Counted from the first letter of the stretch, positions 49,598 through 59,452 are shown. The stretch is 64,000 nucleotides of DNA from Clostridiaceae bacterium (GCA_016285645.1 JAEERC010000035.1:1-64000); one strand, 5' to 3'. Notes: generated by a model from the sequence alone, not told the origin. A program made the numbers and translations.

Positions 49598-50329
49598 TTA
49601 TTTTTTCCAGTTATCAATAAGTTCTTTTAAATCGGCGGGTTTTCTTGTTGTTATGTTGTCAACACCGAGCGAGAGCAGCATAGTCTGTGAAAGATTTGAA
49701 TCCGCCGTCCACGCCGAAACGAGCAAACCGTTTTTACGGAAAATATCGCAGACCGTTTTATTGAGATTTGAATAATGGCAGTTTATTCCCAGCGCCCCGC
49801 GCTCTTTATACTCCCTGCAAAGCGATTCGATATAAGAAACGGATCTGCGCTTCTTCGGAGGAATGACCGTGTTGATATAATAAGGAACGCCTGAGTTTTC
49901 CTTTACCGTGTTGCAGACATTCAGGTTTACTCCCGTGTAGAACGCTCTGTCAAAAAGATTCATTTCTTTGAGTATTCTGTCAATTTCGGGAAGATTGGAA
50001 TAATTCTTTAAATCGAGATTCATTCTGCATGTGTCGCTCGCAGCCACGGCTGAAAGCATTTTTTTAAAATCCTCCCCTTCGTTCATTCCCGGATTTGAGG
50101 AATGAATAACGCAGGGAGTGCCGTCGGGTCGGAAAGTAATATCCATCTCCACAATCTGCGCGTTGTTCTTTACGCAGGTTTCAATGGATTCAACCGAGTT
50201 TTCGGGCGTGCCGTACGCCCCCGAGTGGCAGGTAATTGTAAACCCCTGCGGCAGAGAGAGAACCGACGAAGTATATTTTTTGATTTTTTCCTTTGTTAAA
50301 CCGTCTTTTATTTTACTTAAAACGCTCAA
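49598..50329 (-). CDS. Glycerophosphodiester phosphodiesterase family protein
   Basis: This 243-residue protein has the GDPD barrel pattern: TCHSGAYGTPENSVESIETC, then VEMDITFRPDGTPCVIHS, and later MNLDLKNYS and NCHYSNLNKTVCD. The family hydrolyses glycerophosphodiesters to glycerol-3-phosphate. The usual HRG motif here reads HSG, losing an arginine normally in the active site, so activity or substrate may differ. No signal peptide is seen. The frame extends to 50383, but TTG at 50329, with GAGGT at good spacing, fits better. It is divergent from the his operon. Confidence 0.8.
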   Translation of the reverse strand: MSVLSKIKDGLTKEKIKKYTSSVLSLPQGFTITCHSGAYGTPENSVESIETCVKNNAQIVEMDITFRPDGTPCVIHSSNPGMNEGEDFKKMLSAVAASDTCRMNLDLKNYSNLPEIDRILKEMNLFDRAFYTGVNLNVCNTVKENSGVPYYINTVIPPKKRRSVSYIESLCREYKERGALGINCHYSNLNKTVCDIFRKNGLLVSAWTADSNLSQTMLLSLGVDNITTRKPADLKELIDNWKK

Positions 50330-50354
50330 AATCACTACCTCTTTTCCAAAAGGT

Positions 50355-50383
50355 ATTATTGCATTGATTGATAATGTTGTCAA
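50355..50383 (-). promoter_or_regulatory. Promoter of GDPD-family gene
   Basis: On the minus strand perfect TTGACA (50378-50383) and AATAAT (50355-50360) are separated by 17 bases. The transcript would start just before the GAGGT ribosome site. Confidence 0.7.
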
Positions 50384-50461
50384 TATTATTATAATATAAA
50401 TGTTTTCAAGACGATTTTTTGTTATTTTATACGAAATCGCTTTACCGTATTAATATGTTAG

Positions 50462-50490
50462 TTGACTGAATGTGATTTATATGTTAGAAT
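50462..50490 (+). promoter_or_regulatory. Promoter of the histidine operon
   Basis: TTGACT (50462-50467), a 17-base spacer with extended TGT, and TAGAAT (50485-50490) lie about 33 bases before the hisZ ATG. The leader is too short for a T-box or attenuator. Confidence 0.75.
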
Positions 50491-50522
50491 ACCGCTATAA
50501 TAAATGTGAAATGGAGAAAAAT

Positions 50523-51635
50523 ATGGTTCAGTTACCCGATTTCTTTTCAAAAGAAGATGAACTTACCTTCGGTTTACCCGTTCTTTTTGAAAACAGAGGA
50601 TATAAAAAATACAGGATGTCGAAGTTTGAGGAATACAGTTTTTATTCCGACAACCGCAAGTTCCTGACCGATGACGGTGTTATAGCTTTCAATAACGCCG
50701 ACGGCAGACTTATGGCTCTCAAGCCCGACATCACTTTATCAATTGTCAAAAACGCTAAACTCAGCGAAAAACTCACACGCCTTTACTATAACGAAAGCGT
50801 GTTCCGCATGACAGGCACGGGCAAGGATTTCAAGGAAATCAAGCAGTGCGGTGTTGAGGTGCTCGGCGATATTGACACATACATCACCGGTGAAGTCATT
50901 ATGCTGGCGGCAAAGAGCCTTGAAATGATTGACCCCGACTACTATCTCTCCCTCTCACATAACGATCTTGTTTTATCGTTGATCGACGAGTGCGGCGTTT
51001 CCGTTGAAATCCGCAAAAAACTCGCCGGGTGCATCGGCAGCAAGAACACACACGATTTCAAAAAAATATGTGATAAATACGGTATTGACAGCAAAACATC
51101 CAATGTGATTACCGAACTTTCCTGCATCGATCTCCCCTTCGATGAAGCGATTGAAAAAATAGAAAAACTTGTTTATACCGATAAAACCAAAGCCGCTTTA
51201 AATGAAATCAAAGCATTGCGCAGCGCTCTTGAGGGGAGCGGAATATCCGACAGAATTCACATCGACCTGTCCGTTACCCAGCACATCGATTATTATAACG
51301 GCATAGTTTTCAGGGGCTATGTTGAAAAGGCGCCCTCGGCTGTTCTCTCGGGCGGCAGATATGACCTGCTTGCAAAGAAAATCAGGGATAACATCGGCGC
51401 GATAGGTTTTGCTGTTTATCTCGACAACCTCAATCTCTATTACAGAAAAAGCCGTGAATTTGACACCGATATACTTATTATAAATAAAGATTCCGGCAAC
51501 ACCGGCGCCCTGCTCAAAGCGGCAAACGAATTTGCCTCTGAAGGCCGGAGTGTATGCGTTGAAAAAGAAAAGCCCGAAAGTTACAGATGCCGTAAAACTT
51601 ATATTTTTGAAAACGGTGCTCTCACGGAGGAATAA
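50523..51635 (+). CDS. hisZ: ATP phosphoribosyltransferase regulatory subunit
   Basis: This 370-residue HisRS-like protein lacks the anticodon-binding domain of true HisRS and pairs with short HisG. RMTGTGKDFKEIKQCGVEVLG and YYNGIVFRGYV, SGGRYDLL are HisZ/HisRS signatures. The frame opens at 50472, overlapping the promoter; ATG at 50523 after GGAG is the likely start. It begins the nine-gene his operon, two bases before hisG. Confidence 0.92.
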   Translation: MVQLPDFFSKEDELTFGLPVLFENRGYKKYRMSKFEEYSFYSDNRKFLTDDGVIAFNNADGRLMALKPDITLSIVKNAKLSEKLTRLYYNESVFRMTGTGKDFKEIKQCGVEVLGDIDTYITGEVIMLAAKSLEMIDPDYYLSLSHNDLVLSLIDECGVSVEIRKKLAGCIGSKNTHDFKKICDKYGIDSKTSNVITELSCIDLPFDEAIEKIEKLVYTDKTKAALNEIKALRSALEGSGISDRIHIDLSVTQHIDYYNGIVFRGYVEKAPSAVLSGGRYDLLAKKIRDNIGAIGFAVYLDNLNLYYRKSREFDTDILIINKDSGNTGALLKAANEFASEGRSVCVEKEKPESYRCRKTYIFENGALTEE

Positions 51636-51637
51636 TA

Positions 51638-52267
51638 ATGCTTAATATTGCTTTACCCAAAGGCCGTCTGGGCGATAAAGTTTACAAACTGCTCGCGAAC
51701 ATCGGCTATGACTGCAGCGAAATATATGACGACAACAGAAAACTTATTTTCACAAACGAGGAAAACGGAGTCTGCTATCTGCTTGTAAAGCCCTCCGATG
51801 TCGCTATCTATATCGCTCACGGAGCGGCAGACATAGGAATTGTCGGCAAGGACATTCTCGAAGAGGACAATTTCGATTTATATGAACTGCTTGACTTAAA
51901 ACTCGGGAAATGCAACATGTGTGTAGCAGCGCCCGAAAACTATGTTGAGGACCTCGACAGGCCGCTGAGAGTGGCTACGAAATTCACGAACATAGCAAAG
52001 AACTACTATCTCTCGCTCAACCGCGAAATAGAAATTATCAAACTGAACGGTTCAATAGAAATCGCTCCCCTGCTCGGCCTTTCGGATGTTATTGTTGACA
52101 TTGTGGAAACGGGAACAACACTCAGGGAGAACCATTTGAAGGTGTTTGAAACGATTATGCCCATAAGTGCGAGACTTATAGCCAACAAATCATCCTATAA
52201 ATTCAAAACCGCCGAAATATCACAGCTGGTTTCAAAACTCGAAAAGGAGCTTGAAAATAATGATTAA
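51638..52267 (+). CDS. hisG: ATP phosphoribosyltransferase catalytic subunit (short form)
   Basis: This 209-residue enzyme catalyses the first step of histidine synthesis. LNIALPKGRLGDKVYKLL, VGKDILEE, ATKFTNIAKNYY and DVIVDIVETGTTLREN (the PRPP-binding loop) are conserved. It lacks the C-terminal regulatory domain of long HisG, consistent with hisZ next to it. Its end overlaps the start of hisD by eight bases. Confidence 0.97.
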   Translation: MLNIALPKGRLGDKVYKLLANIGYDCSEIYDDNRKLIFTNEENGVCYLLVKPSDVAIYIAHGAADIGIVGKDILEEDNFDLYELLDLKLGKCNMCVAAPENYVEDLDRPLRVATKFTNIAKNYYLSLNREIEIIKLNGSIEIAPLLGLSDVIVDIVETGTTLRENHLKVFETIMPISARLIANKSSYKFKTAEISQLVSKLEKELENND

Positions 52268-53549
52268 AATAATGAACATTGAAAACGCCTCCGAAAAGGA
52301 TATTCTGACCCGCGACATAAAACTCGAAAGCGGAGTTGAAAGCGTTGTAAAAGAGATAATTGAAAATGTTAAAGCAAACGGTGACAGAGCGCTGTATGAT
52401 TACGCCGAAAAGTTTGACGGCGTAAGACCTTCGAGCCTCGTTGTAAGTGAAGAGGAGATTGACTCCTCATTTACAAAAGTTGACCCCGCTCTTATCGATG
52501 TGCTTTACGCGGCGAAACTCAACATTGAAAACTACCACCGCAACCAGCTTCGCGAAGGTTTCCGTTCGCGTGAATCCGTTGGCGTAATAGTCGGCCAGCG
52601 CGTTTTGCCGCTTGAGAAGGTCGGCGTTTATGTTCCCGGCGGCACGGCAAGTTACCCCTCCACCGTGCTTATGGATGTTATACCCGCAAAATTAGCAGGA
52701 GTAGAGGAAATAGTAATGACCACCCCCTGCTCAAAAAACGGAGAAGTGGCTCCCGCCATTCTCGCAGCAGCAAAATTAGCGGGCGTTACAAAAATAATAA
52801 AAGCGGGCGGCGCTCAGGCAATAGCCGCTCTCGCGTACGGAACAGAAAGTGTTCCCAAGGTTGATAAAATAGTAGGTCCGGGCAATGTCTATGTTGCCAC
52901 CGCCAAAAGAGAAGTTTTCGGCATAGTGGATATCGATATGATAGCGGGACCCAGTGAGATTCTTATTGTTGCGGACGGCGCGTGCAACCCGAAATTCGTC
53001 GCCGCCGACCTCCTTTCACAGGCGGAACATGACAAACTCGCCTCAGCCGTTCTTATCACCGACAGCGAGGATCTCGCCGTTAAAGTGGCAAGTGAAATTG
53101 AAAAGCAGCTCGCTACCCTGCCCCGTCAGGAAATCGCGAGAGCGTCAGTTGACTCTAACGGCAAAATCATAATTGTAAAAGACATTAACGAGGCGGTTGA
53201 TATTGCCAACAGAATAGCGCCAGAGCACCTTGAACTTTGTGTTGACGACCCGTTCTCAATGCTTGAAAAGGTTAAAAACGCCGGTTCGGTATTCCTCGGC
53301 AGATACTGCCCCGAAGCGCTCGGCGACTATCTCGCGGGCCCCAACCACACTCTCCCCACATCGGGTACGGCGAGGTTCAGTTCCGCCCTTTCGGTTGACG
53401 ATTTCATAAAGAAAACACAGTATATTTACTACGATAAAAAAGCGCTTTCGTTTGTAAAGGACAACATTGTGACCTTCGCGGACGCGGAGGGCCTCACGGC
53501 TCACGCGAGAAGCGCTCAGATAAGATTTGAGGAAGACGGTAATGAGTAA
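52260..53549 (+). CDS. hisD: Histidinol dehydrogenase
   Basis: This 429-residue zinc enzyme performs the last two oxidations to histidine. VGVYVPGGTASYPSTVLM, GPGNVYVATAKREVFG, DLLSQAEHD and GPNHTLPTSGTARFSS are family signatures with metal and catalytic residues. The frame opens at a TTG at 52251, but ATG at 52260 has AAGGAG ten bases upstream and is preferred. It overlaps hisG and hisC. Confidence 0.97.
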   Translation: MIKIMNIENASEKDILTRDIKLESGVESVVKEIIENVKANGDRALYDYAEKFDGVRPSSLVVSEEEIDSSFTKVDPALIDVLYAAKLNIENYHRNQLREGFRSRESVGVIVGQRVLPLEKVGVYVPGGTASYPSTVLMDVIPAKLAGVEEIVMTTPCSKNGEVAPAILAAAKLAGVTKIIKAGGAQAIAALAYGTESVPKVDKIVGPGNVYVATAKREVFGIVDIDMIAGPSEILIVADGACNPKFVAADLLSQAEHDKLASAVLITDSEDLAVKVASEIEKQLATLPRQEIARASVDSNGKIIIVKDINEAVDIANRIAPEHLELCVDDPFSMLEKVKNAGSVFLGRYCPEALGDYLAGPNHTLPTSGTARFSSALSVDDFIKKTQYIYYDKKALSFVKDNIVTFADAEGLTAHARSAQIRFEEDGNE

Positions 53550-54606
53550 GTTTCTTTCACCCGATTACGAAAAACTTGTGCCCTACACTCCCGGAATACA
53601 GTTAAATTACGAAGTAATAAAACTGAACACGAACGAGTCCCCTTTTCCGCCTTCGCCGAAGGTAAAAGAGGCGGTTGACGGCAATCTGATTGACAGGCTG
53701 CGTCTTTACTCCGACCCCGAGGTTATGCAGCTGCGACAGGCGATAGGCGAGCATTTCTCGCTCACAGCCGAAAATGTATTTGTGGGCAACGGCAGTGATG
53801 ATGTTCTCGCTTTTTCGATAATGGGTTTTTGCGGCAGAGGCGGAAAAATGTGCTGCCCCGATATTTCCTACGGCTTTTACCCCGTTTATGCCGATATATT
53901 CGGCGCAGAACTCGAGGAGATTCCCCTTGAAGCGGATTTTTCAATTGACGCGGACAAATTCTGCAACAAAGGCAAAACGGTCGTTATAGCCAATCCCAAC
54001 GCTCCCACCGGTCTTGCTCTTTCTCAAAAAGATATTGAAAAAATAATCGCCTCAAATCCCGGCAATATAGTTATTATAGATGAAGCGTATATGGATTTCT
54101 GCAAATCAAGCTGCAACGCTCTTGTAAGCAAATACCCGAATCTTATTGTGTGCAGAACATTCTCAAAAAGCCATTCGCTTGCAGGTATGCGCGTGGGCTA
54201 CGCCCTTGCTCAGAAGGAGATAATCGACGACCTCAATAAACTTAAATACTCATTCAATCCCTATAATATGAATTCCGTGGCGATTGCCGCCGCGTCCGCC
54301 GCGATCAAGGATGACGAGTATTACGGCAAAAACACGGATGAGATAATAAGAATAAGGGAAAAGACAAAAATAGATCTTGCGGAAATCGGCTTTTCCGGAA
54401 CGGATTCAAAAAGCAATTTCCTGTTTGTGACTCACAACAAGATTCCCGCCGAAACGCTGTATAACGAACTGTTCAGAAAGAAAATACTCGTAAGGTATTT
54501 TTCAAAGGAAAGAATAAACAATTATCTTCGCATTACAATCGGCAGCGAAAATCAGATGGAAGCGCTTATAAACGCGCTCAAAGAAATAATAAAGGAGCTC
54601 TCATAA
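53542..54606 (+). CDS. hisC: Histidinol-phosphate aminotransferase
   Basis: This 354-residue class II PLP aminotransferase shows LNTNESPFPPSP, ANPNAPTGLAL, IIDEAYMDF and the lysine loop CRTFSKSHSLAGMRVGYA. The ATG at 53542 lies inside the end of hisD, after GAGGA; an upstream in-frame start at 53527 is less likely. hisB starts on its final base. Confidence 0.96.
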   Translation: MSKFLSPDYEKLVPYTPGIQLNYEVIKLNTNESPFPPSPKVKEAVDGNLIDRLRLYSDPEVMQLRQAIGEHFSLTAENVFVGNGSDDVLAFSIMGFCGRGGKMCCPDISYGFYPVYADIFGAELEEIPLEADFSIDADKFCNKGKTVVIANPNAPTGLALSQKDIEKIIASNPGNIVIIDEAYMDFCKSSCNALVSKYPNLIVCRTFSKSHSLAGMRVGYALAQKEIIDDLNKLKYSFNPYNMNSVAIAAASAAIKDDEYYGKNTDEIIRIREKTKIDLAEIGFSGTDSKSNFLFVTHNKIPAETLYNELFRKKILVRYFSKERINNYLRITIGSENQMEALINALKEIIKELS

Positions 54607-55193
54607 TGAGAACAGCCGAAATTAAAAGAACCACAAAAGAAACGGATATCTCGCTTTATTTAAACCTTGACGGTGAGGGAAAAAGCGAGATTGACTCCGG
54701 CTGCGGCTTTTTTGACCACATGCTCACGCTTTTTTCAAGCCACGGCAAACTTGACCTCAATGTGAAATGCGACGGCGACACCAATGTTGACTTTCACCAC
54801 TCCATTGAGGATATAGGAATCTGCCTCGGTCAGGCGTTCGCAAAAGCCATAGGCGACAAGCGCGGTATAATGCGTTACGGCAGCATTGTAATTCCTATGG
54901 ATGAAACGCTCATTTTGGTAAGTCTTGACATAAGCGGTCGCTCGCACCTGAATTTTGATGTTTCCATTCCCACGCAGACCGTCGGCGGTATGGACACTGA
55001 ACTTATTGAGGAATTTTTCATCTCATTCGTGCGCAATGCCGATGTAACACTTCACATAAAACAGTTCGCGGGCAAGAACACACACCACATAATCGAATGT
55101 ATTTTCAAAGCCTTCGGCAGAGCCGTCTGCAAAGCGGTTTCTGACGATATTACAATCGGCGGCGAAATACCTTCAACCAAGGGTCTTCTGTGA
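54606..55193 (+). CDS. hisB: Imidazoleglycerol-phosphate dehydratase
   Basis: This 195-residue monofunctional dehydratase has the duplicated metal-binding patterns FFDHMLTLFSSHGKLDL and DFHHSIEDIGICLG, plus NTHHIIECIFKAFGRA. It lacks the N-terminal phosphatase domain found in enterobacterial HisB, so histidinol-phosphate phosphatase must be encoded elsewhere. Confidence 0.97.
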   Translation: MRTAEIKRTTKETDISLYLNLDGEGKSEIDSGCGFFDHMLTLFSSHGKLDLNVKCDGDTNVDFHHSIEDIGICLGQAFAKAIGDKRGIMRYGSIVIPMDETLILVSLDISGRSHLNFDVSIPTQTVGGMDTELIEEFFISFVRNADVTLHIKQFAGKNTHHIIECIFKAFGRAVCKAVSDDITIGGEIPSTKGLL

Positions 55194-55202
55194 GGATAAA
55201 AT

Positions 55203-55808
55203 ATGATTGCGATTATTGATTACGGATGCGGAAATCTTTTTTCGCTCTCCCGCTCCCTTGAATATCTGGGAATTGAAAGCAAAATTACAAGCGACGCGGA
55301 TGAGAGTGCGAACGCCGATAAAATCATTCTTCCCGGTGTGGGCGCTTTCGGAGACGCGATTGACAAGTTAAACGCCTGCGGTCACGCAGATTTGCTCTGC
55401 TCACTCGCTTCACAAGGCAAGCCGATTCTCGGCATCTGCCTCGGCATGCAGCTTCTTTTTGAAAAAAGCTATGAATACGGCGAGCACAACGGTCTGGGAC
55501 TTCTCAAAGGCAGGATTTATCCGCTTGACAAGGATATAGAAAATCTCAAAGTTCCGCACATGGGCTGGAACCGTCTTGATATTGTGAGGGATGACAGAAT
55601 ACTTGCCGACAGCGGCAAAAACGACTATTTCTATTTTGTGCATTCATTCTACGCAAAGAACTGTGACGACTGCCTTATAGCAACCGCCGAATACGGTGTT
55701 GATGTGCCCGCGATTGTCGGAATGGGCAATGTTTACGGCACTCAGTTCCACCCCGAAAAAAGCGGCGACAAGGGGCTTAAATTACTTAAAAGATTCGCGA
55801 CAATGTAA
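55203..55808 (+). CDS. hisH: Imidazole glycerol phosphate synthase, glutaminase subunit
   Basis: This 201-residue class I glutamine amidotransferase supplies ammonia to HisF. IDYGCGNLFSLSRSLE, GVGAFGDA, the nucleophile Cys in GICLGMQLLFEKS and the FHPEKSGDKG His-Glu pair are all present. AGGATAAAAT precedes the ATG, nine bases after hisB. Confidence 0.96.
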   Translation: MIAIIDYGCGNLFSLSRSLEYLGIESKITSDADESANADKIILPGVGAFGDAIDKLNACGHADLLCSLASQGKPILGICLGMQLLFEKSYEYGEHNGLGLLKGRIYPLDKDIENLKVPHMGWNRLDIVRDDRILADSGKNDYFYFVHSFYAKNCDDCLIATAEYGVDVPAIVGMGNVYGTQFHPEKSGDKGLKLLKRFATM

Positions 55809-55820
55809 CGGAGAGTTTTT

Positions 55821-56549
55821 ATGGAAATATTTCCCGCAACAGATATTATAGGCGGAAAAGTCGTAAGACTTGTAAAGGGCGATTACAACAAAATCACCGT
55901 TTACGCCGACAGCCCCGCCGAAATGGCAAAGCAGTTTATTGAAAAAGGCGCCGAGAATCTGCATATTGTTGACCTCGACGGCGCTAAATCGGGTTCACCC
56001 GAGAATTTTGAAAAAATACGCGAGGTCGCCTGCCTGCCGGGATTGTTTACGGAAGTCGGCGGCGGAATAAGGAACGAACAGCGCATTGAGGATTACCTCT
56101 CTCTCGGTGTAAACCGCGTTATTCTCGGCACTGCGGCAATAAAGGATTATCCGTTTTTAAAAAGAGCGGTTAAAAAATACGGTGACGCAATTGCCGTCGG
56201 AGTTGACGCGAAGGACGGCAAGGTAGCCGTAAACGGCTGGCTTGAAACCACTCAGGTTGATTCGGTTGAATTTTGCAAAAAGCTCCGTGATGACGGTGTT
56301 AAAACCGTTATATACACCGATATTTCAAAGGACGGAATGCAGAGCGGCACAAATCTTGAAATTTACTCCGTTCTCTCCGAAATTGAAGGCCTTGACATTG
56401 TCGCTTCCGGCGGTATTACATTTGAAAGCGAAATCGAAGCGCTTTGTAAAATGAATATTTACGCCGCTATCGTCGGCAAATCGATTTACGAAAAAACTCT
56501 CGACCTTTCAAGAGTTATTGAAACAGCGCGGGGAGGTAAACGCGATTGA
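55821..56549 (+). CDS. hisA: ProFAR isomerase (phosphoribosylformimino-AICAR ribotide isomerase)
   Basis: This 242-residue TIM barrel has EIFPATDIIGGKVVRLVKGD with the catalytic Asp, HIVDLDGAKSG, VGGGIRNEQRIEDYLSLG, and the second catalytic Asp region TDISKDGMQSG. Its stop overlaps the hisF start as TTGA. Confidence 0.96.
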   Translation: MEIFPATDIIGGKVVRLVKGDYNKITVYADSPAEMAKQFIEKGAENLHIVDLDGAKSGSPENFEKIREVACLPGLFTEVGGGIRNEQRIEDYLSLGVNRVILGTAAIKDYPFLKRAVKKYGDAIAVGVDAKDGKVAVNGWLETTQVDSVEFCKKLRDDGVKTVIYTDISKDGMQSGTNLEIYSVLSEIEGLDIVASGGITFESEIEALCKMNIYAAIVGKSIYEKTLDLSRVIETARGGKRD

Positions 56550-57301
56550 TTACAAAAAGAATAATTCCCTGCCTTGATGTCAGGGACGGCAGAGTTGTAA
56601 AGGGAGTCAATTTTGAAGGAATAAAGGATGTCGCCTCCCCCGTTGATATGGCTAAATTCTATAACGAAAGCGGAGCGGATGAACTTGTCTTTTATGACAT
56701 TACCGCTTCACACGAAGGCAGGGCGCTCTTTACGGATATACTGAGGCAGACAGCGTCGGAGGTCTTCATTCCGCTGACAGTCGGCGGAGGAATAAATTCA
56801 ATTGACGACTTTGACAGAGTTCTCAAATGCGGAGCGGATAAGGTTTCGGTTAATTCCGGAGCGATAAAGAACCCCTCGCTTATAAGCGAAGCGGCAAAAA
56901 AATACGGCGACCAGTGCGTAGTCCTTTCAATGGATATTAAACGGGTTGACGGCTCATTCCATGTTTTTCAGAACGGCGGAAGAATAGACACCGGCAAGGA
57001 CGCCCTCGAGTGGGCGGTTTTCGGGCAGAAAAACGGAGCGGGTGAACTTGTTGTAAACAGTATTGACACCGACGGGGTCAAGAACGGTTTTGATATTGAA
57101 ATGCTGAAGGCGATTTCCGAACTTGTTACAATACCCGTTATCGCGAGCGGCGGAGCGGGCTGCAAGGAGGATTTCCTCGAACTGTTCAACGCCGACTGCG
57201 CCGACGCGGGTCTCGCGGCTTCGATATTCCATTTTAAGCAGGTAAACATCAAAGAACTGAAAACTTATCTCCGAAACAATAATATTGAAATGAGGATATA
57301 A
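56546..57301 (+). CDS. hisF: Imidazole glycerol phosphate synthase, cyclase subunit
   Basis: This 251-residue TIM barrel has [19 protein letters not shown] with the catalytic Asp, [26 protein letters not shown], and [13 protein letters not shown] with the second Asp. The start codon is TTG, placed by GGGGAGGT upstream and by the overlap with hisA. It works as a complex with HisH. Confidence 0.97.
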   Translation: MITKRIIPCLDVRDGRVVKGVNFEGIKDVASPVDMAKFYNESGADELVFYDITASHEGRALFTDILRQTASEVFIPLTVGGGINSIDDFDRVLKCGADKVSVNSGAIKNPSLISEAAKKYGDQCVVLSMDIKRVDGSFHVFQNGGRIDTGKDALEWAVFGQKNGAGELVVNSIDTDGVKNGFDIEMLKAISELVTIPVIASGGAGCKEDFLELFNADCADAGLAASIFHFKQVNIKELKTYLRNNNIEMRI

Positions 57302-57303
57302 CT

Positions 57304-57939
57304 ATGATTGATTTAAAATACAATTCAGACGGTCTTATTCCCGCCATAGTTCAGGATCATTATACAAAAGATGTATTAATGCTCGCTTATATGAACGCCG
57401 AAAGTCTGGATATAAGCATAAAAGAGGGCTATACCTGCTTTTACAGCCGTTCGAGACAGGAATTATGGAGAAAGGGCGCGACCTCGGGCAACACACAGCA
57501 GATAGTTTCAATCCGCACCGACTGCGACAGAGACACACTGCTTATTGATGTTATAAAAAACGGTCCCGCCTGCCACACGGGCAGTGAAAGTTGCTTCTTC
57601 AACGACATTGTAAAAAGTGAAGATGAGGCGTTCTCGTATGAAAACCTCTATAAAATGCTTGTGGGCAGAAAGATTGAGAAAAAAGAGGGCTCTTACACTA
57701 CCTATCTTTTTGAGAAAGGCACCGATAAAATCCTCAAGAAAGTCGGCGAGGAGTGCACAGAGGTTATAATCGCCGCGAAGGGCGGAGACAAAGAAGAGAC
57801 TGTATTTGAAATTGCCGATCTTCTTTATCACCTCACTGTGCTTATGATTGATCAGGGCATAACAATAAATGATGTTACCGCGGAACTCGCGAAAAGACAC
57901 ATTGTTGACCACAAGGTAAAACAGGAAAAGATGCAATAA
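57304..57939 (+). CDS. hisIE: Bifunctional phosphoribosyl-AMP cyclohydrolase / phosphoribosyl-ATP pyrophosphatase
   Basis: This 211-residue fusion has the HisI domain first ([36 protein letters not shown], then [10 protein letters not shown] and [13 protein letters not shown] zinc ligands). The HisE domain follows from about residue 115 with [18 protein letters not shown] and [14 protein letters not shown]. It performs steps two and three of the pathway and is the last gene before the terminator. Confidence 0.96.
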   Translation: MIDLKYNSDGLIPAIVQDHYTKDVLMLAYMNAESLDISIKEGYTCFYSRSRQELWRKGATSGNTQQIVSIRTDCDRDTLLIDVIKNGPACHTGSESCFFNDIVKSEDEAFSYENLYKMLVGRKIEKKEGSYTTYLFEKGTDKILKKVGEECTEVIIAAKGGDKEETVFEIADLLYHLTVLMIDQGITINDVTAELAKRHIVDHKVKQEKMQ

Positions 57940-57948
57940 AAAAGCGGA

Positions 57949-57972
57949 CGGCTTGCAGAAAACTGCAAGCCG
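57949..57972. terminator. Bidirectional terminator between his and ara operons
   Basis: CGGCTTGCAG (57949-57958) pairs with CTGCAAGCCG (57963-57972) around an AAAA loop. TTATTTTATT follows on the plus strand and a TTTTTT run occurs a few bases on in the minus direction. Confidence 0.88.
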
Positions 57973-57977
57973 TTATT

Positions 57978-59441
57978 TTATTCGGATTCCATTTCTTCTT
58001 TTAAGCCCGAAGCGAGCTTTCGCCTTTCGTGGAGCTCCGCCTCAATTTTCGCGCGCTCAACCGGGTCATCCTTTACAAAACTTATAACAATCATATAGAG
58101 TATTTCGCCGATAATCGGCCCCGCTATGAATATGGGCCACTGCCATTTCATATAAAGAGCGCCCTGTAAAAAGTTTTTCTTCGTGTTGTCGTATTTTATC
58201 CAGCTGAGGATATAACCGCTCAGAAGAGCGTTCACGGCTGAGGAAATCTTTGAAATGAAATTCTGTATTGAAAATGATATTCCTTCTGTGCGCTTGCCCG
58301 TTTTAAGCTCAACCTCGTCAATGGAATTGCTTGTAAGCGAGCGGTGCGCTATATCCATCATATTGGTGGGAATGGCTACAACCGCCATAAGAATAATAAC
58401 CGCGTAAATTTTGCTGACGGAGTCAAACCCGATAAAATAACTTATCGTTCTGAAAACGATATTTACGGACATGGCGACCAAAAGAAGACGCTTCATACCG
58501 CCGACTTTTTCGGCGAATTTAGTGGAAAAGAACATCGCGAGCGCTCCGGGAACGCCCATAAGAACGGTATATACCACCTGTGAAGTGGGGCCGTCAAAAG
58601 ACGCGAAGCCGAAATTGAACGATTCGCGGCTTTCAAAGAAATAAGCCCACGGAAGCATTGTCGCCGTAATGTCCTTGAGGAATCTCGAAAGTGAAATAAG
58701 CAGAAGAGTTTTGTTGTGTCGCAGAACGAATATCGCCTCAAATATGCTCTCCTTGCTTTTGGGCGTTTCAATCGCCTCTTTCATTCTATAGGCAAAAAGT
58801 GAAATCAGTTCTCCGCCTAAGCAGAAGACTATTCCGAACAAAGCGAATATTTTGCTGTCACTCCAGGAAAGATTGTTTGTAAGAAGCGAACGGAGTACAG
58901 GGAACGCCATAACAACGGTTGAGCCCGCGCCCGCGCCGATTGACACCCACTGAGAAACCTTAGCCCGTTCCTCAGCCCGCGGAGACGAAAGGGCGACCAT
59001 TCCCCAAAGCGCGACATCCTGGAAGGAATAAAAGAGATCCCAGAGAAGATAAGCCGCAAATACAATTACTATCGATACTGTTAAATTGCTGCTGGTTTTT
59101 ATAAACATCGAAGCGGCGAGCAGACCGATAATAACGGGTGTGAAAATAAGATACGGGCGCAGTTTTTCGCCGTTTTTAAAGCGGTGTTTGTCAACAAGCG
59201 CGCCTACAAGCGGGTCGTTAATCGAATCCCAGGTTCTGGTAATGCCGGTCATAAGACCGACTATTTTGGAATCGATTTTAAGAACGGATGTAAGATAATA
59301 AAACAGCCAGCCGGATGTGTAGGCGTAAGATATGTTCTGACCTGCGAGACCTACGGCATAGGACAGAAGTCTGCCGTTCTGAACATAATTTTTATTTTGA
59401 GTATCCGCGTTAGTTTCAATAATATTGGTTTCTTCCGACAC
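57978..59441 (-). CDS. GPH-family glycoside/pentoside:cation symporter (MFS)
   Basis: This 487-residue protein has about twelve membrane helices and resembles MelB/XynB-type symporters. GLAGQNISYAYTSGWLFYYLT at the start and TWDSINDPLVGALVDKHRFKNGEKLRPYL (the GPH signature with conserved Asp and Lys-Arg) support this. It should import a pentose or pentoside with H+ or Na+. The start is GTG after AGAGGTGA. It is last in the ara operon, so arabinose or an arabinoside is the likely cargo. Confidence 0.87.
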   Translation of the reverse strand: MSEETNIIETNADTQNKNYVQNGRLLSYAVGLAGQNISYAYTSGWLFYYLTSVLKIDSKIVGLMTGITRTWDSINDPLVGALVDKHRFKNGEKLRPYLIFTPVIIGLLAASMFIKTSSNLTVSIVIVFAAYLLWDLFYSFQDVALWGMVALSSPRAEERAKVSQWVSIGAGAGSTVVMAFPVLRSLLTNNLSWSDSKIFALFGIVFCLGGELISLFAYRMKEAIETPKSKESIFEAIFVLRHNKTLLLISLSRFLKDITATMLPWAYFFESRESFNFGFASFDGPTSQVVYTVLMGVPGALAMFFSTKFAEKVGGMKRLLLVAMSVNIVFRTISYFIGFDSVSKIYAVIILMAVVAIPTNMMDIAHRSLTSNSIDEVELKTGKRTEGISFSIQNFISKISSAVNALLSGYILSWIKYDNTKKNFLQGALYMKWQWPIFIAGPIIGEILYMIVISFVKDDPVERAKIEAELHERRKLASGLKEEMESE

Positions 59442-59452
59442 GGTTTCACCTC

